NCBI GenBank assembly: GCA_000320545.1
Contig: ADNK01003348.1
Location: 33,511-97,510, forward strand
Length of the DNA: 64,000 nt
DNA from: Bigelowiella natans CCMP2755
Lineage: Eukaryota; Cercozoa; Chlorarachniophyceae
Reading direction: 5' to 3'
Shown: piece by piece, positions 36,728 through 48,734 of the stretch
Numbering within the stretch: the first letter of the stretch is position 1
Layout: the number at the start of each line of letters is the position of its first letter
The notes under the pieces: generated by a model
Told to the model about the DNA's origin: nothing
The model's database searches: none
Seen by the model: only the letters and a program-made list of their open reading frames with translations
Made by a program: the position numbers and the translations under genes

Positions 36728-38030
36728 ATGCCAGCGGGAAATGGAGAGAAGGGTAAATCCTTCGAGATGCAGGATATGACGAAGCGAGAGGATACCAAAG
36801 AGAGGGATGAAAGCAAGGAAGTAAATAAGGAGGAAGAGAAAGGGATGCCTGATGAAGATACCGCGCTTTCTTATCTGGAAGAGGAAAATGAAAGACTACG
36901 CGCAGAACTTGAGGGAATGAAAGAAGCTGTAAGAGTGGCTATGAATACAGCCGCGACAGCTAAGGATCACAAAATTCCGGAGAAATCCAACCATGCAGCC
37001 TTTGTGAACATGAAGATGCTCTCTATAGGGAACTCTGAGTATTACAAAAGCCTCAAGATATATTCATGCTTCGATTGCGCAGAATGCTGTTTTCCATCAG
37101 TTACCTTTACCTCTCTTGAGGGATCCACCTACAAAATCAAACATGATTGTGGCTGCTGTCCATGTTGCTTTGGGTTTTCCGCACACGACACAGCGGTGAG
37201 CTTCCTTTTGGACAGATGTATTACCATGTTTCCAATTTTCACTTAGAATAGATGTATATGTGTTTCAAAATTACACGCCGTTGAAAACCAATTCATTTCG
37301 TGCAGGGTAGAGTTGGAAAATATAATCTTGGGGGCTGCTGCGATGCTCCATTCTGTGGCGAGATGGTGATTGATGGCAAGTTCACCAACGCAAGGGGCGA
37401 ACAAAAGTGGGCAATAATTCATTCATAAAAAATCAAATATTATGGTATCAGGCCAAACAGGTCAATCGTCTAAACCTTCGAAACAAATATCTTAGGTTCT
37501 TGCTCAAGCACAATCAAGTGTGCGGCGACGGGTGCAAGATCTGCTGTGCAGGCTGCATGGACTCCTTGGGCTGTCTTTCATGCTACCGATATTACTGCAC
37601 TGAGGAAAGATATCGGCTATATCTCCAGCCCATCTACCGAACCGATCATGACGTTTCTCCAGTAGCTCATTTTAAGTACCTTGATCGCATCGCCGGTCCA
37701 TGCTCCTACGACGAGAGGCTTACTGCATCTGTCGACCCGTGTGACGAAATCACGGAAGAAGACCTTCAGCTGCTGTCCTTCTATCTTGTTCTTTCCTCCG
37801 GTTATGCAAATCGTGAACTGGGGTGCAACTGGAGCTGGTTAGTATGCCAATCCGCAACTCCCACGGGAGTCCAACAGATCGATGATATCTTCGAGATACA
37901 CACAAGACACATCAATGAGAAAGATGCAAACCGAGCAAATCTCATCTCCACAGCAAAGACGTTTGGTCAGACGAAAAGAACTTCGATTTCTGGTGGTACG
38001 TCGAGGAATCACCAATTAGCAATGGTGTAA
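36728..38030 (+). CDS. Cys-rich protein, intron-containing paralogue
   Basis: Three exons: 36728..37195, 37306..37406 and 37496..38030 (367 residues). ATG 36728 starts MPAGNGEKGKSFEMQ. An acidic/basic leader leads into the coiled-coil ERLRAELEGMKEAVRVAMNT. The Cys-rich body parallels the minus-strand gene: CFDCAECCFPS, CGCCPCCFGFS, CCDAPFCGEMVIDGKF, CGDGCKICCAGCMDSLGC, then YYCTEERYRLYLQPIYR, AHFKYLDRI-GPC and a C-terminal segment with LSFYLVLSSGY. Introns fall after DTA (phase 0) and inside the Lys of GEQK (phase 2); both positions are continuous in the other copy. The Cys clusters could bind zinc or form disulfides; no signal peptide is visible, so a cytosolic metal-bound role is more likely. 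Family not recognised. Confidence 0.85.
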
Positions 38031-38560
38031 GATTCATAGTACGATGTTTGCGTTTTAATATTGACACGCTCTTCTCCGCATACAAGGGAAATGTCAACAA
38101 AACAATTATCACAGTCACAATAGAAGACACTGGACGGAGAATACCTGCTATATCTAACGTACATACATGTACAGCGTTTTCACTGCAAAAAACATGTTTT
38201 TGTAAATGCTACGACGTGCGTAGCTCTGATCTTTGCATGTGTATACTTGCTTGCTAGCTACCGTACCTAGCTTGCCAGTGTGGCGTGTGCGATATAATAT
38301 TGTTCAGCTGGCGCACGCACACACGCGATGTTACTGCGGTGGCAAGCAACTGCATTGAACAACTTGCACTAGCACCTACGCTGTCTACAGCGACCTGTTT
38401 GCAGCAACAATGCATTGGGCTTGTCTAGTTAACATGTGCGTGGCGACCGGATAATAGACATAGATTATAATTATACACATAATGTGTATATTATATTACG
38501 GTGTCTATAATAACAAGACACAGCGCATAAATTCGTTCTCTCCTCAACTGAACTTCTAGC
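38031..38560. other. Convergent intergenic region with a near-perfect palindrome
   Basis: Between 3' ends of the Cys-rich gene (+) and the CSD gene (-). A 19-base palindrome with 9-base arms (TATACACAT / ATGTGTATA) lies at 38472-38490. No gene seen. Confidence 0.5.
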
Positions 38561-39136
38561 CTACCGTGCAACTTCTAAGGGCGGCATGCCTCCACCGTAT
38601 CTCGGAGGCTGCTGCTGTCTTGGAGGCTGCTGCTGCTGTCTTGGTGCCTGCTGTCTTGGAGGTTGTCTAGGAGCATTGTTTTGCTTATGAAGTGGAGGTG
38701 TAGGCGCGGACCCTCCCCTCTCTGGTGCCAACGGGACAATGTCCCGTGCTTGCGGCTTTCCTTGGTTAGAGATAACCACACTGCACTCTACTTCCTCGCC
38801 AACATCCAAACGACGAAGTTTGCGTCCTGAGTAATCAACTCGTGAGTGTCAAAAAATCGTTCGAAAAAATAGACTGGTTTGTGATGCAAGTTGTTAAATG
38901 GAGGGGATCTTTCACTAAGTAGTACCGATAATTTCCGTCGCCAAACAAAAGATGTTCGCCTCAGGGTATTCCGTACTCTGAGTATGAATACAGATGCGTT
39001 AGGTTCTATATCAATAATTCCTACAAACAGACAATGCAGCATCTACGACTTTAAGTAAATGCAATTATTTATGTCGCAGAATTGAGAATTATGATAATCA
39101 TGCCTATTGGCTAGATTCCTAGAAATATCATCATTC

Positions 39137-39169
<33 letters not shown>

Positions 39170-41175
39170 CCTTTCTATATATTATTCGTGATTTTTTCTC
39201 ACTTTAATGAAGCCAAATTTTCTGTCCACATTCCATTTCAAGCACTTTCCCCTGACACGGAGAATTGGCTGCTGATTGACCATGCACAGATCCCGTGCCT
39301 GAGGCTATTGTTGTATGGGGGAGATAGGTGCGGCGTTCATTCGTCAGACTACAAGCGCGATAAAGCAAGCATCAAAGATGGTAATTTTTGTATCGAGGGA
39401 GGCAAAAACAGGTTTTGACATGCAGAGGGTAGCGTCCGTTGTAACACCGCAGAAGAACCAAAATTTAATCGACTAAGTAAAATGCCCCTCCCCAAGTTTT
39501 CCATTGCAGCTTTGTTGCGTTAGTACTACCCTTCCTTTGTTCCAGGCAAGAGTGAATTCCACCTGACAAAAGACAACATCATCATTGTCATTAAAGGCAT
39601 AATTTATAACTCATGCTTGATGGGAAAACGCACTGCAATTCACCTCTTCACCAGTACGCAAGCGAAACAATGGGTGTCGAAGGCTCCGAGCCATAACGAA
39701 AACATCCTAGGAATAATCAAAGAAAGCAAGATCGATGAAATCGGTGGGTGCTGGCACCAGAAAACCCAGTCGAAATCGGGTGAAACACTAACGCAATAAG
39801 GTCTCCAGCACTAAAAAAACGAGAAGATGATACTGACCCAACATAAAGACTTGTAGTCAAAAATGGAGAATGATCATTATTATCGTAACACTCACTTGTC
39901 CTTGGCATGCGGGGTCACGACAAATGATGAAACCTAAGTGAAAGAGTCGAGGGAAAAGTCAATTGAATCGCACTGCCACGGTGGAGGAGGAAACATAAAG
40001 ATCCACTTTCTTTTGTAAAACAAACTTTGAACTAAGCAAAGGCTTTCTGCTGCCTCTCCAGAAAGAAAAACAGATAACTTATAAATGTCCTCTCGTAAGG
40101 GAAAATAAATATAGCGAGAAAAGGAAAGTGTAGCAACGGCTTTAAGAAAAAGGCGAGCGGCAGAATAACAGTAACTATTTATGAGTTAGTGCTAGTAACA
40201 ATAAACACGAGCACCGATGCCAAGAAATACCAAAAAAATCAGCGACTGCTAGCTATGAAATTAATATGGAGTATGGAATTGATGACATCATCACTATCAT
40301 CACAATTGCCGTTATCATCATAAAGCTGTCATCATCATCATCATCATCGTCGTCATTATCGTCGTTTTAGATCATCAAATCGAAAATAATATTAAGTGGT
40401 ACCGACCGTTGTTGTTACTCATATACCAGGACTTGACTGTTCCTGTAACCCTTTGTTGACCATCTCCTCCCCTTCTCCCCCCCCCTCCCCTGCTTGCCCC
40501 CCCTCCGTCGATTATAGGCTGTAGTGGAACATCGGGTGGTGGGGGGGAGGGTGGTCCTCGATAACGCGTGAAGTGTGAAGGAGGCTCTTTTCTCTCATAA
40601 GCAATCCCACCTCGCGCCCCCCCGCTAGCCGCCCCATCATAACCACTACTGCCACTATTCCCACCTCTCATAGGGGGGGGGTGTCTTCCGTCACTGTAAC
40701 TACGGTAAATTATCGGAAAAGTTGGCGGTTTGGCCAGGCATTGTGAAGGAAGGACAAACGACAAAGAAAGCAGTCATTCAAACGTGAGAAGTAGTGAAGG
40801 AAAGAAAAGAAAAAAATCCACATGTAGCACAGCTGGAAGACACATGTTTATCTTTTAAAGATATAATGCTTTCTGTAAAGCCGAGAGGCGTGAATGAAAT
40901 TTCCTCAAGTAGTTAAACGATAAGGAAAAAAAGAATTGTCGGTATCATCCAATATTGAACAACTTTATGATTGTTTCACAGTATAGGGAATCGCTCGCGA
41001 ATAAGGCCAACATGCGCGCGCGCACACACATACACACACAGATAGATAGATAGATAGATAGCGAGAGAAAGAGAAAGGGAGAGAGGGAGAAGGAGAGGGA
41101 GAGAGATAATTTTACAAATATTTTTATAGAAAAATAAAGCCACCGATACATCAGCATAATTAACATTTACTCATT

Positions 41176-41219
<44 letters not shown>

Positions 41220-42006
41220 GCATCAACAACTGTCAGCAGAAGATAGCTAAACATCTAGATGATAAACCGAATCAAACAATAAAGATTATATCTCCTACCC
41301 GGGATCAGAACGACGAATCTTGTCAGTATATCCACCATCTCCACCACCGATGGGAGGTTCATAGGATAAATGTCCCCTCCCGTCCACTGCTGATCCCCCC
41401 CCTCCATAGAAATCAGAGGACGGTTGCCGTACACTCTCACGTGTGAGTGATTGGCCTGGGTTCAGCACTGGTAGAGAGTCCAACTGATAATGAAGATAAA
41501 CCACGCTGCTAAGTAATTTCTCAAAAATGAATATGATGGGAAGAAGGGAGGGCGCAAATGCAAGCTGCCTTAGACCACCTTAATCGCAAAATCCTTGAGA
41601 ATCTCCGAGGTGTCAACCACATCTTGAGTCGCTGCCCCATCGACAAACTGTATAAAGCGATGTTCAAGCATTAGCCAATAAGTAAGTAGTAACTGTAACT
41701 CATGTCAATTTGATCAGTATAGGATACATAATTTATCCGCTTTGCCCATACCCTCGCAACTGTCTCGAGTTTAGCATGAAGAATATCGATTTGTCTATGA
41801 AGCTGAGAAGATTGAGGATGATGTCTCTGTGTTGAGTAAGCGGGGGTTGTTCCTCCGGGGGGGGCTCGCTGTGTGGAGTAGGCGGGGGTTCCTCCTCCGA
41901 TGGGAGCTCCTCCACCCCCTCCCCGATGATGGTGAGACGTCTTTCGGCCTTTTGGGTGCCTGCCTGGCTCTCCGCCGTGTCCCCTTCCTCTGTGGATCCT
42001 TTTCAT
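38561..42006 (-). CDS. RNA-binding protein with two cold-shock domains and Gly/Arg-rich N-terminus
   Basis: Ten phase-consistent exons: 42006..41752, 41647..41579, 41483..41299, 40699..40407, 39933..39896, 39706..39644, 39562..39530, 39304..39203, 38977..38926 and 38826..38561 (451 residues). The N-terminus is basic and Gly-rich (HRGRGHGG, RGGGGGAPIGGG) with a repeated TPAYSTQR and a helix DILHAKLETVAR. A Gly/Pro-rich linker follows. CSD1 runs RVTGTVKSWYMSNNNGFIICRD, DVFVMARSL, RLRTGEEVEFTL, QARDL. CSD2 runs LRVRGKCLKWNVDRKFGFIK, ANIFCLATEI, RLDVGEEVECSV, QARDIVPL. The C-terminus is a Gln/Pro-rich tail (PRQQQQPPRQ). The first RNP-like strands (GFI) are present, but the second lacks the usual VFFH and reads VFVMA or IFCLA. 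A role in mRNA storage or translation is inferred from the family. Each CSD is cut by two or three introns. Confidence 0.85.
39128..39168 (+). repeat. (ATC)n microsatellite
   Basis: Intronic in the CSD gene. GATA at 41041-41062 and GT at 41178-41218 sit in its long intron between 41299 and 40699. Confidence 0.9.
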
Positions 42007-42282
42007 TGCTCGACTTTGCGAAGGATGTGGGGGGCGCAAAAATAAATATGTCTAAATTTCTTCTCAAATCCCGAAAAATTAACTCAAAGCGTTCAACCGT
42101 GACATGGTAAGGGGAAAACAGTGTGCGACATAGAAATATAGCGTATAGAGTCTCGTGTCGCTTATTACTTCGGATCGGGACGATTTTTTCCGATGAAGAA
42201 GAGCACACCGGTCATGATGGTTACCAGCAGCCGCATCAGCCCCATTAGTATTGCGGCTTAGCATTGCGGCCACGTATTGTTG
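42007..42282. promoter_or_regulatory. Compact bidirectional promoter, CSD gene / PH-U-box gene
   Basis: Only 276 bases separate the two start codons, the tightest divergent pair in the window. No TATA seen. Inference from orientation. Confidence 0.55.
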
Positions 42283-42930
42283 ATGAGTAGCAACAACAGC
42301 ATTGCGTTTGAAGGGTTTCTTTATAAACGTGGATACTTCAACACTGCGTTCAAGAGGCGGTACTTCCGCTTGTGCGCGGAGAAGAAGGAACTCAGGCAAT
42401 AAGCGATCGATTTGTACATGCATGTTCATGTGCATGCACTTGCGTCTGAGCATTCGTTTTTTTTCCATGCGTGTTTGTTTGTGTTCAAACTTATTTCCTA
42501 TCCTTCGTTCGCCCCAGTCCATACCAGATTGGTAATTGTGGGATGTTGATGTGCAGGTATTTTGAGGAGGGCACAACGAATGGATCTTCTTGCAGAGGAT
42601 CCATCAACCTGATCGGAGCCACAGTTCTCCTGCACCCCGCCGATTATGTATTAAATGGGTATGTGTGCCAGATATGATGATGATGATGAAGATGATGATG
42701 ATGATGATGACAATGATGATGATGATGACGAGGAGGAGAAGGGAGAGGAGGAGCACTGAATGCAACTTGTTGATGAAGGGGAAAAAATATTTATCGCACA
42801 AAAATAGTCCCTCTTTCTTTGTTTCTTTGTTTTATGTGATATTTTTACCTATTCATGTTAATATTTATGCAGCTACTGCTATTGATGATGAAGATGTCCC
42901 CCCTCTCGCTTTCCCGGGAATCTCTCTCTT

Positions 42931-42990
<60 letters not shown>

Positions 42991-44674
42991 TGTGTGTTTT
43001 CTCTTTCTGTGAATCTTCTGTTGTCTTTGATGTGTGAAAAAGATTATGATCTAATATGCGGATCTAATTTGCAGCTTCAAGATCGCATGTGAAGACGTGT
43101 CGCGGACATATATACTCAAGGCGCCAAACAGAACACTCCTTCTGGTTGCCGCCGTGTACAATTGTTAGAATTATACAAACGAAGTATACGGGCATGTATG
43201 TACTAGCAACAGTCGCTGCTGGGCACATTCATTTTATCAAGGTTATTGTATAACTTATGCTAATAAATTGCCCCAGGAGTGGACGTCAGCATTGAAAAAA
43301 GTCCGAGGTGTTATTTTGCAAGATTTGACGACTCCCCCTGCACCTTCCATCCCAGCCCCTCAACCTCCGCCATCACAAAGGAAGATCTCGTCCATAGACG
43401 CACCAGACGAATTTGTGTGCCCCATCACATGCGAGCTGATGCATAATCCCGTGTCCATCGACAAGAAAGGACAATTCAACTTCGAGAGGGTGGCGATTGA
43501 GATGTAAGTGGGACGTGTGTGTCGTATGCTCAGAATGTGTGATTCGTCGCTATTTTTCAGTCATAGGAATGCAGAGGAGCTATGTCTCTTCATTTACCCT
43601 CTTCTGCCTTCTTTCGTCTTTTTAGCTTTATCATTGGTTATTATTATAATTTATCACTAGTATTCTTCACGCAAGCAGCAGAATTCATCCACCCAATCTA
43701 CTACTACTACTACTACTACTACTACTATTGGCACAGGTGGCTCGAGAAAGGCAGCGATCTGAACCCCCTGACAGGGCAGCCCATGCCCGGCCAATTACTG
43801 AAAAAGGAGGGGGGGGGCAAAGATAACCTCCAGCCGAACATGGAGCTCAAGGAGAAGATTGAGCGCTGGATCACGAAGATGCACCTGAAGCGCCTTGGAA
43901 TCTCCCGGAAAGACTTGTGGCGCAAGCTCTCGGCACGAGAAAAGGAACGGCGAGCGATGATGCAGCAGTCCTCCCTCGCGAAGGCCAAGAAGAGCGGGAA
44001 GCCAAAACCGGATGATGAGGGGGAGGGAAAGCAGGCAGAGAACGCTGTTATGATGACGGTGTGTTGATAGATGGCTATAGTTGTTGTAGTTGTTGTAGTT
44101 GTTGTTGTTGTTGTTGTTGGGGACCGTGAGCGGTGGTGGTAGTGGTAGTCGGATCTTCTTCCGATTTCGTTTGAGAGCAGCTTTGGATGATGTCTTTTCC
44201 AGACTTGCATGTACGTGTTGTGCTACATACGCACGCGCATACTCTTTCGCTGCCGCACCGTTCTACCTGATGATTTAGAACTACAAGTATCATGTGCAGG
44301 TCGGCGCAGAGATCTTCGTGGCAAAGGAGTCAAAAGGCACCGCACAATCAGAAGCAGTGCTTGTCGCCGAGTGGAGAATACCAAACTACAAGGATGCAAC
44401 AACGTACGTAAGTAGTAGAACATCATATCGAATTCACTTTGAAGACTAGATGGCCCGTTGTAACTCTCCTCTCTTTTTCTCTTATCCTTATCTTCTCTTT
44501 ACTTCTCTCAGTTACGATGTGATAGCTATCTGCAAGTCATCCGACTCCCCAACGGAAATGAGCTTATTCTACGCGCATAATCTAAGTGCAAACCCGACCG
44601 GGCAAGTCACCATACGACATCAACTTCCCACCGGCGGCGAGTATGTGCTGCGCTATATTGGTGCTAACAAGCAG
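42283..44674 (+). CDS. PH domain plus U-box protein (putative E3 ligase), 3' end unresolved
   Basis: Seven exons: 42283..42395, 42557..42658, 43075..43144, 43277..43503, 43737..44058, 44300..44403 and 44512..44674 (367 residues so far, frame open at the end). ATG 42283 begins MSSNNSIAFEGFLYKRG, the first strand of a PH domain, which continues with FKRRYFRL, RGSINLIGATVL, FKIACEDVSRTYILKAPN and the closing Trp helix EWTSALKK. A Pro-rich linker leads to a U-box: DEFVCPITCELMHNPV, FERVAIEMWL, NPLTGQPM and LQPNMELKEKIERWI. A Lys-rich stretch follows, then a beta-rich domain (EIFVAKES, VAEWRIPNYKDATTYDVIAICKSSD is split here; FYAHNLS; GEYVLRYIGANK) that resembles SKICH-type folds. U-boxes recruit E2 enzymes; PH suggests phosphoinositide or membrane targeting. 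Intron 1 has a GC donor. Confidence 0.8.
42935..43000 (+). repeat. (CT)n-(GT)n compound microsatellite
   Basis: In intron 2 of the PH-U-box gene, with a GAT array at 42677-42726 in the same intron. Confidence 0.95.
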
Positions 44675-44720
44675 GTATCTAAGAAGGGGGGGGGCTGTGG
44701 GAGTCAGTGTGTAAAAGTGT

Positions 44721-44753
<33 letters not shown>

Positions 44754-44776
44754 GAAATGCAGATATAATATATATA

Positions 44777-44814
<38 letters not shown>

Positions 44815-45920
44815 TTCGAGTAATATGCAAACTAATCATTATTTGGTCGTGCTTCTCACCCCTGCTTTCCACACATAGCAGCTTTTAGTATATAAGAGAA
44901 GTAGTTGAATAAGAATCCACTTATTCGGTTAGGTTTTGGCCCAGAGCAAACCGTTTACTACGTAGCAGTGTCAGTGTGTGCTTCAGAGTAAAGATGGGTT
45001 GAACTCAATACAGCTAGAAGAATGCACATCTCGGTGCACGGCCTAGGCCATAGAGTGTGTTGATAGTAGCGGACTATTTATGACTATTAGACTATCCTAC
45101 CTCTATTGCACTAATGGCAGTAAACCGATGTGCCTTAAAGCTGTGGCGGCCAAGCTATTATAATATGTGCATTGTGCTCCTCTGTGATTATTACGTATTG
45201 TGACTTGCGGGCATTGCTAGCTGTGCGACGTATGACGTGCGCACAAGGCATGTGCGCATAATGCCGATGCTTCCATCTAATACGTGCAATAAATTATTAG
45301 TAGCGTATACTAATGCGTAAGAAGCCATGCATCATGCCTATCGCATAGGCCACGCGCCTATAAGTAGAGAAATGTGAGTGATAATCGGCAGTCGATGCGC
45401 GGCGCAACACAACGATACAACGTCTTACATCTATTATCGTGACAATCATAATAATGTCACAGCGTGCGTGCGCAGCTGCTAACTAAGCACAAATTCACAT
45501 GCACGATGCTTCTTGTTAAGCATGTGGTGAGGCTATCTGCCAGCCACAGCTATATCACCACAATCTTAAACGCATACGCAAGAATAGGAATATATATATG
45601 CTTCGCTTATCATAATTACAACTACATCGATTGATGTGATTCACTAGCTAGTAGTACGTCAACAGATGTTATCCAACATACGTACGCTCTCCCCCGCTCG
45701 CATCATTATTTGATCATAGTTTGGAAATATTCTCTTACAGAGTGGACTTTATTGCGCCTAGTGTGCGTCCATCTGAGGGCTTCTACTTGACATGGATATG
45801 CAGCGTTACGCTGGTGAGTGTTTCGTTTGTTTATAGTTCCTCGCTATTTGCAACGAGAAATAGCTTTCTTTTTGTTGTTGTGAAGTAGCAGGAGATAGAT
45901 CGTTATTGTCACTGTACAGG

Positions 45921-45970
<50 letters not shown>

Positions 45971-46041
45971 AGAGAGAGGGAAAGGGCGGGGGGGCAGAGG
46001 AGGGGAGAGGTAAAAAGTAAACAGCTCTCTCGGAGAAAAGA
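44675..46041. other. Unresolved stretch after the U-box gene
   Basis: GT and TA repeats at 44718-44810 follow the last good U-box exon. From 44880 to 45700 the DNA is CATGCA/CTAG-rich with no coding signal. A candidate exon at 45741-45812, flanked by TCTCTTACAG and GTGAGT, reads VDFIAPSVRPSEGFYLTW in one frame but does not match the phase of the exon ending at 44674. An AG run lies at 45919-45975. The LON-domain gene's 3' UTR reaches in from the right. Confidence 0.45.
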
Positions 46042-46392
46042 CTAGTATTCCCTCCTCAGCGCCATTTGTATATCGGCATCCTCCTGTGTTGTAGCATTGT
46101 TTCTACGTTCGGTATCTGTATCATGGCCACTCGACGATTGACTATCATCAGCATCAAGACGATGAACGACATCATTGACTGCTGCCTTCATCTCCCCCTC
46201 CGCCTGGAAACAAATTAAATAAATAAGACTGGTCAGTCTTATTGTCTAACAAAGCTAATGTGACAGCAAGTGGGTGCAACCGTCTTCTCCTCCGCCTCCT
46301 CCTCGTTTGTCGCGCTTGCGTCTCTTCCTCTCACCACGACGTTTATTCTTCTCCCTGAATTACGAGGAATGAAGCTCACGGCGTGAGAATCG

Positions 46393-46446
<54 letters not shown>

Positions 46447-47246
46447 TGTCCCTCCCTACTAGATTTTCATCATTATCATCATCGTCGTTTTCATCGTCAT
46501 TACTACTACCGTTACTACCACTTCCACTCAACTACTACCTCTCAAAGTTCCGCAGCATCTCTTGCGCCATTAATCTATGCTGCTGGATTTTCCTGTTAAA
46601 TGGACGATGGTGAATACGCGAAAGAGGGGGCACAATGTACATCAGCAATGAGACCTTCCGCCTCATCGCTCCTACTTCTCTTGTGCGATGAGTTTGTGCG
46701 TATAATAGTGTGAGCAGGAATTTGATGTCTGTGGAGGATGATGATGGATGGTGATGCTAATGATGATGATATCTTACACAAGCTTTTTGAAGAAGTCCAA
46801 TCGAGTCTCGTGACCTGAAGAGTTAGTCGCGGAGAATACCAGAATAACGATTAGGGCGGGGGGGGGGGGGGGGGGGGGGCGTTTGGGGAAATATGAAACA
46901 TGGACGTCTACGTTCCAAGATGGTTGCTTGTGTGATGTATCATTGGACAAGAAATCTCTGATGTCATCATTCCATGCGATATTATATTTTCTTAATATAT
47001 GTAAATATGTTTATATTTATATATGTTTATAAAAGGCGTCAGCATTCTCCTCCCTGTACCTTTAAGTTGCAGCAGTCTCTGAAACGGATACGGCCCCCCT
47101 CCCATGGTCTTCGAGGTGTTGTTAAAATATAGAAGATACCAATCAAATCACGAGTGCGATTATCATGTTTAATCAGAGCACAGCAGCAGCACAACCACAG
47201 CCGTTCCAAATGACCCTCCCCATTATTATCACTGTTATCAGCATCA

Positions 47247-47277
<31 letters not shown>

Positions 47278-47385
47278 CATTATCATCATTACATCCGTAT
47301 CAGCTTGGAATCGTTGTGTAAGGATATTCAGCTCATCCTGGACAGGCTTTGGTAGCTCATCGAAGTTTACCTTTACATCATGATC

Positions 47386-47419
<34 letters not shown>

Positions 47420-47877
47420 CGATTACGTCGATGATGATGATGATCGCTATTATTGTTCTTCTTCTTATTGTTGTTTGTTGTTGTTTGTTTTTGTGCAGAG
47501 AGCAGCAGCGATGACGACACAATCGCGAATTAGTATCAGCAACCCGAATTGGCTCGTTGGTGACGGCTTTTCCGTTTTTTATGAAGTAGTTTTTGACGAC
47601 TTCTGTTATCTGTTCTTGAAGGATCTGACAATTATTGGAACAACAACGAACGACGCAGCGTAAGATTGCTGTTTTCAGTGTTTGTGGAGCCAACGGCTGA
47701 TCACAAGAGTATTGATTGAGAGCAGCCGCAGCAGTTTGAAGCAGGTCCTCCTCCTTGTTGTCGTTGTCCTACCTTCTCTTTCTGGATAGCCATTTGCGTC
47801 ATGTACGTTTTCCACAACCCAATTGCCCTCCAGAGACCATCACGATCCATTGACAGCTCCTAACCAACAGCAGAGCA

Positions 47878-47916
<39 letters not shown>

Positions 47917-48702
47917 AACACGTACACATAATCATGGTAAACGCCTGATCCTCCAGATCATCATCATCAGCAGCATCATCATCATCATCGTCGTCGTCGT
48001 CATCGTCCTCATCGGCAATATCGCTATTCCATTCATTTTCGCAGCAATAAAAGGAAGGAAGGAAGGAAAGGAAGGAGAGCCACCTTCACTACGTCCTGAT
48101 TGAAACGAACAGTCTCGTTGTATCTGAATGTAGAGAAATATCATCTTACTCCTGCTACGCTCTTCGCAGCAAAATCTTCTCCTCATCACCACCACCACCA
48201 TCATCATCACCATCATCATCATAATGCACACAGAAAGAGACGCAAGATGCTGCCATCCATCCATCCAACCATCCATCCAACCAACCCACCAACCGTGTTT
48301 GGAGCTCAACAAACTTCTCAAACATCTTTCGAGTAAGCTGCGCTTCATCGTGAAGGGGCGACAAGTCTTCTCGGTCATCGTTGTCGAGCAGCACCTCCAC
48401 TTCAGCCTTCATGCAATCATGCGAAGTACAAATCAGATCATGATGACAAGGCGAGGAGGGGAAGGGGGAATAGTATATTCATAGAGACCAAACCTGGAGA
48501 TACTTGGTGTTGTCTTTGAGAGCCTCAGGATTGAGTATGCGTAGGACACGAATGCGTTCGTTTATGGTGTGCGTCACCCTTATGTATTCAATTAATCGAT
48601 CAACCATTGTAGATAAAATTAAAGGAGGACAACCCAACCTCTAACACCTTCAATGTCCCACGTGTCTTTCCTCGTGCGTGATGTTTGTGTTGGTGTGTGT
48701 CT

Positions 48703-48734
<32 letters not shown>

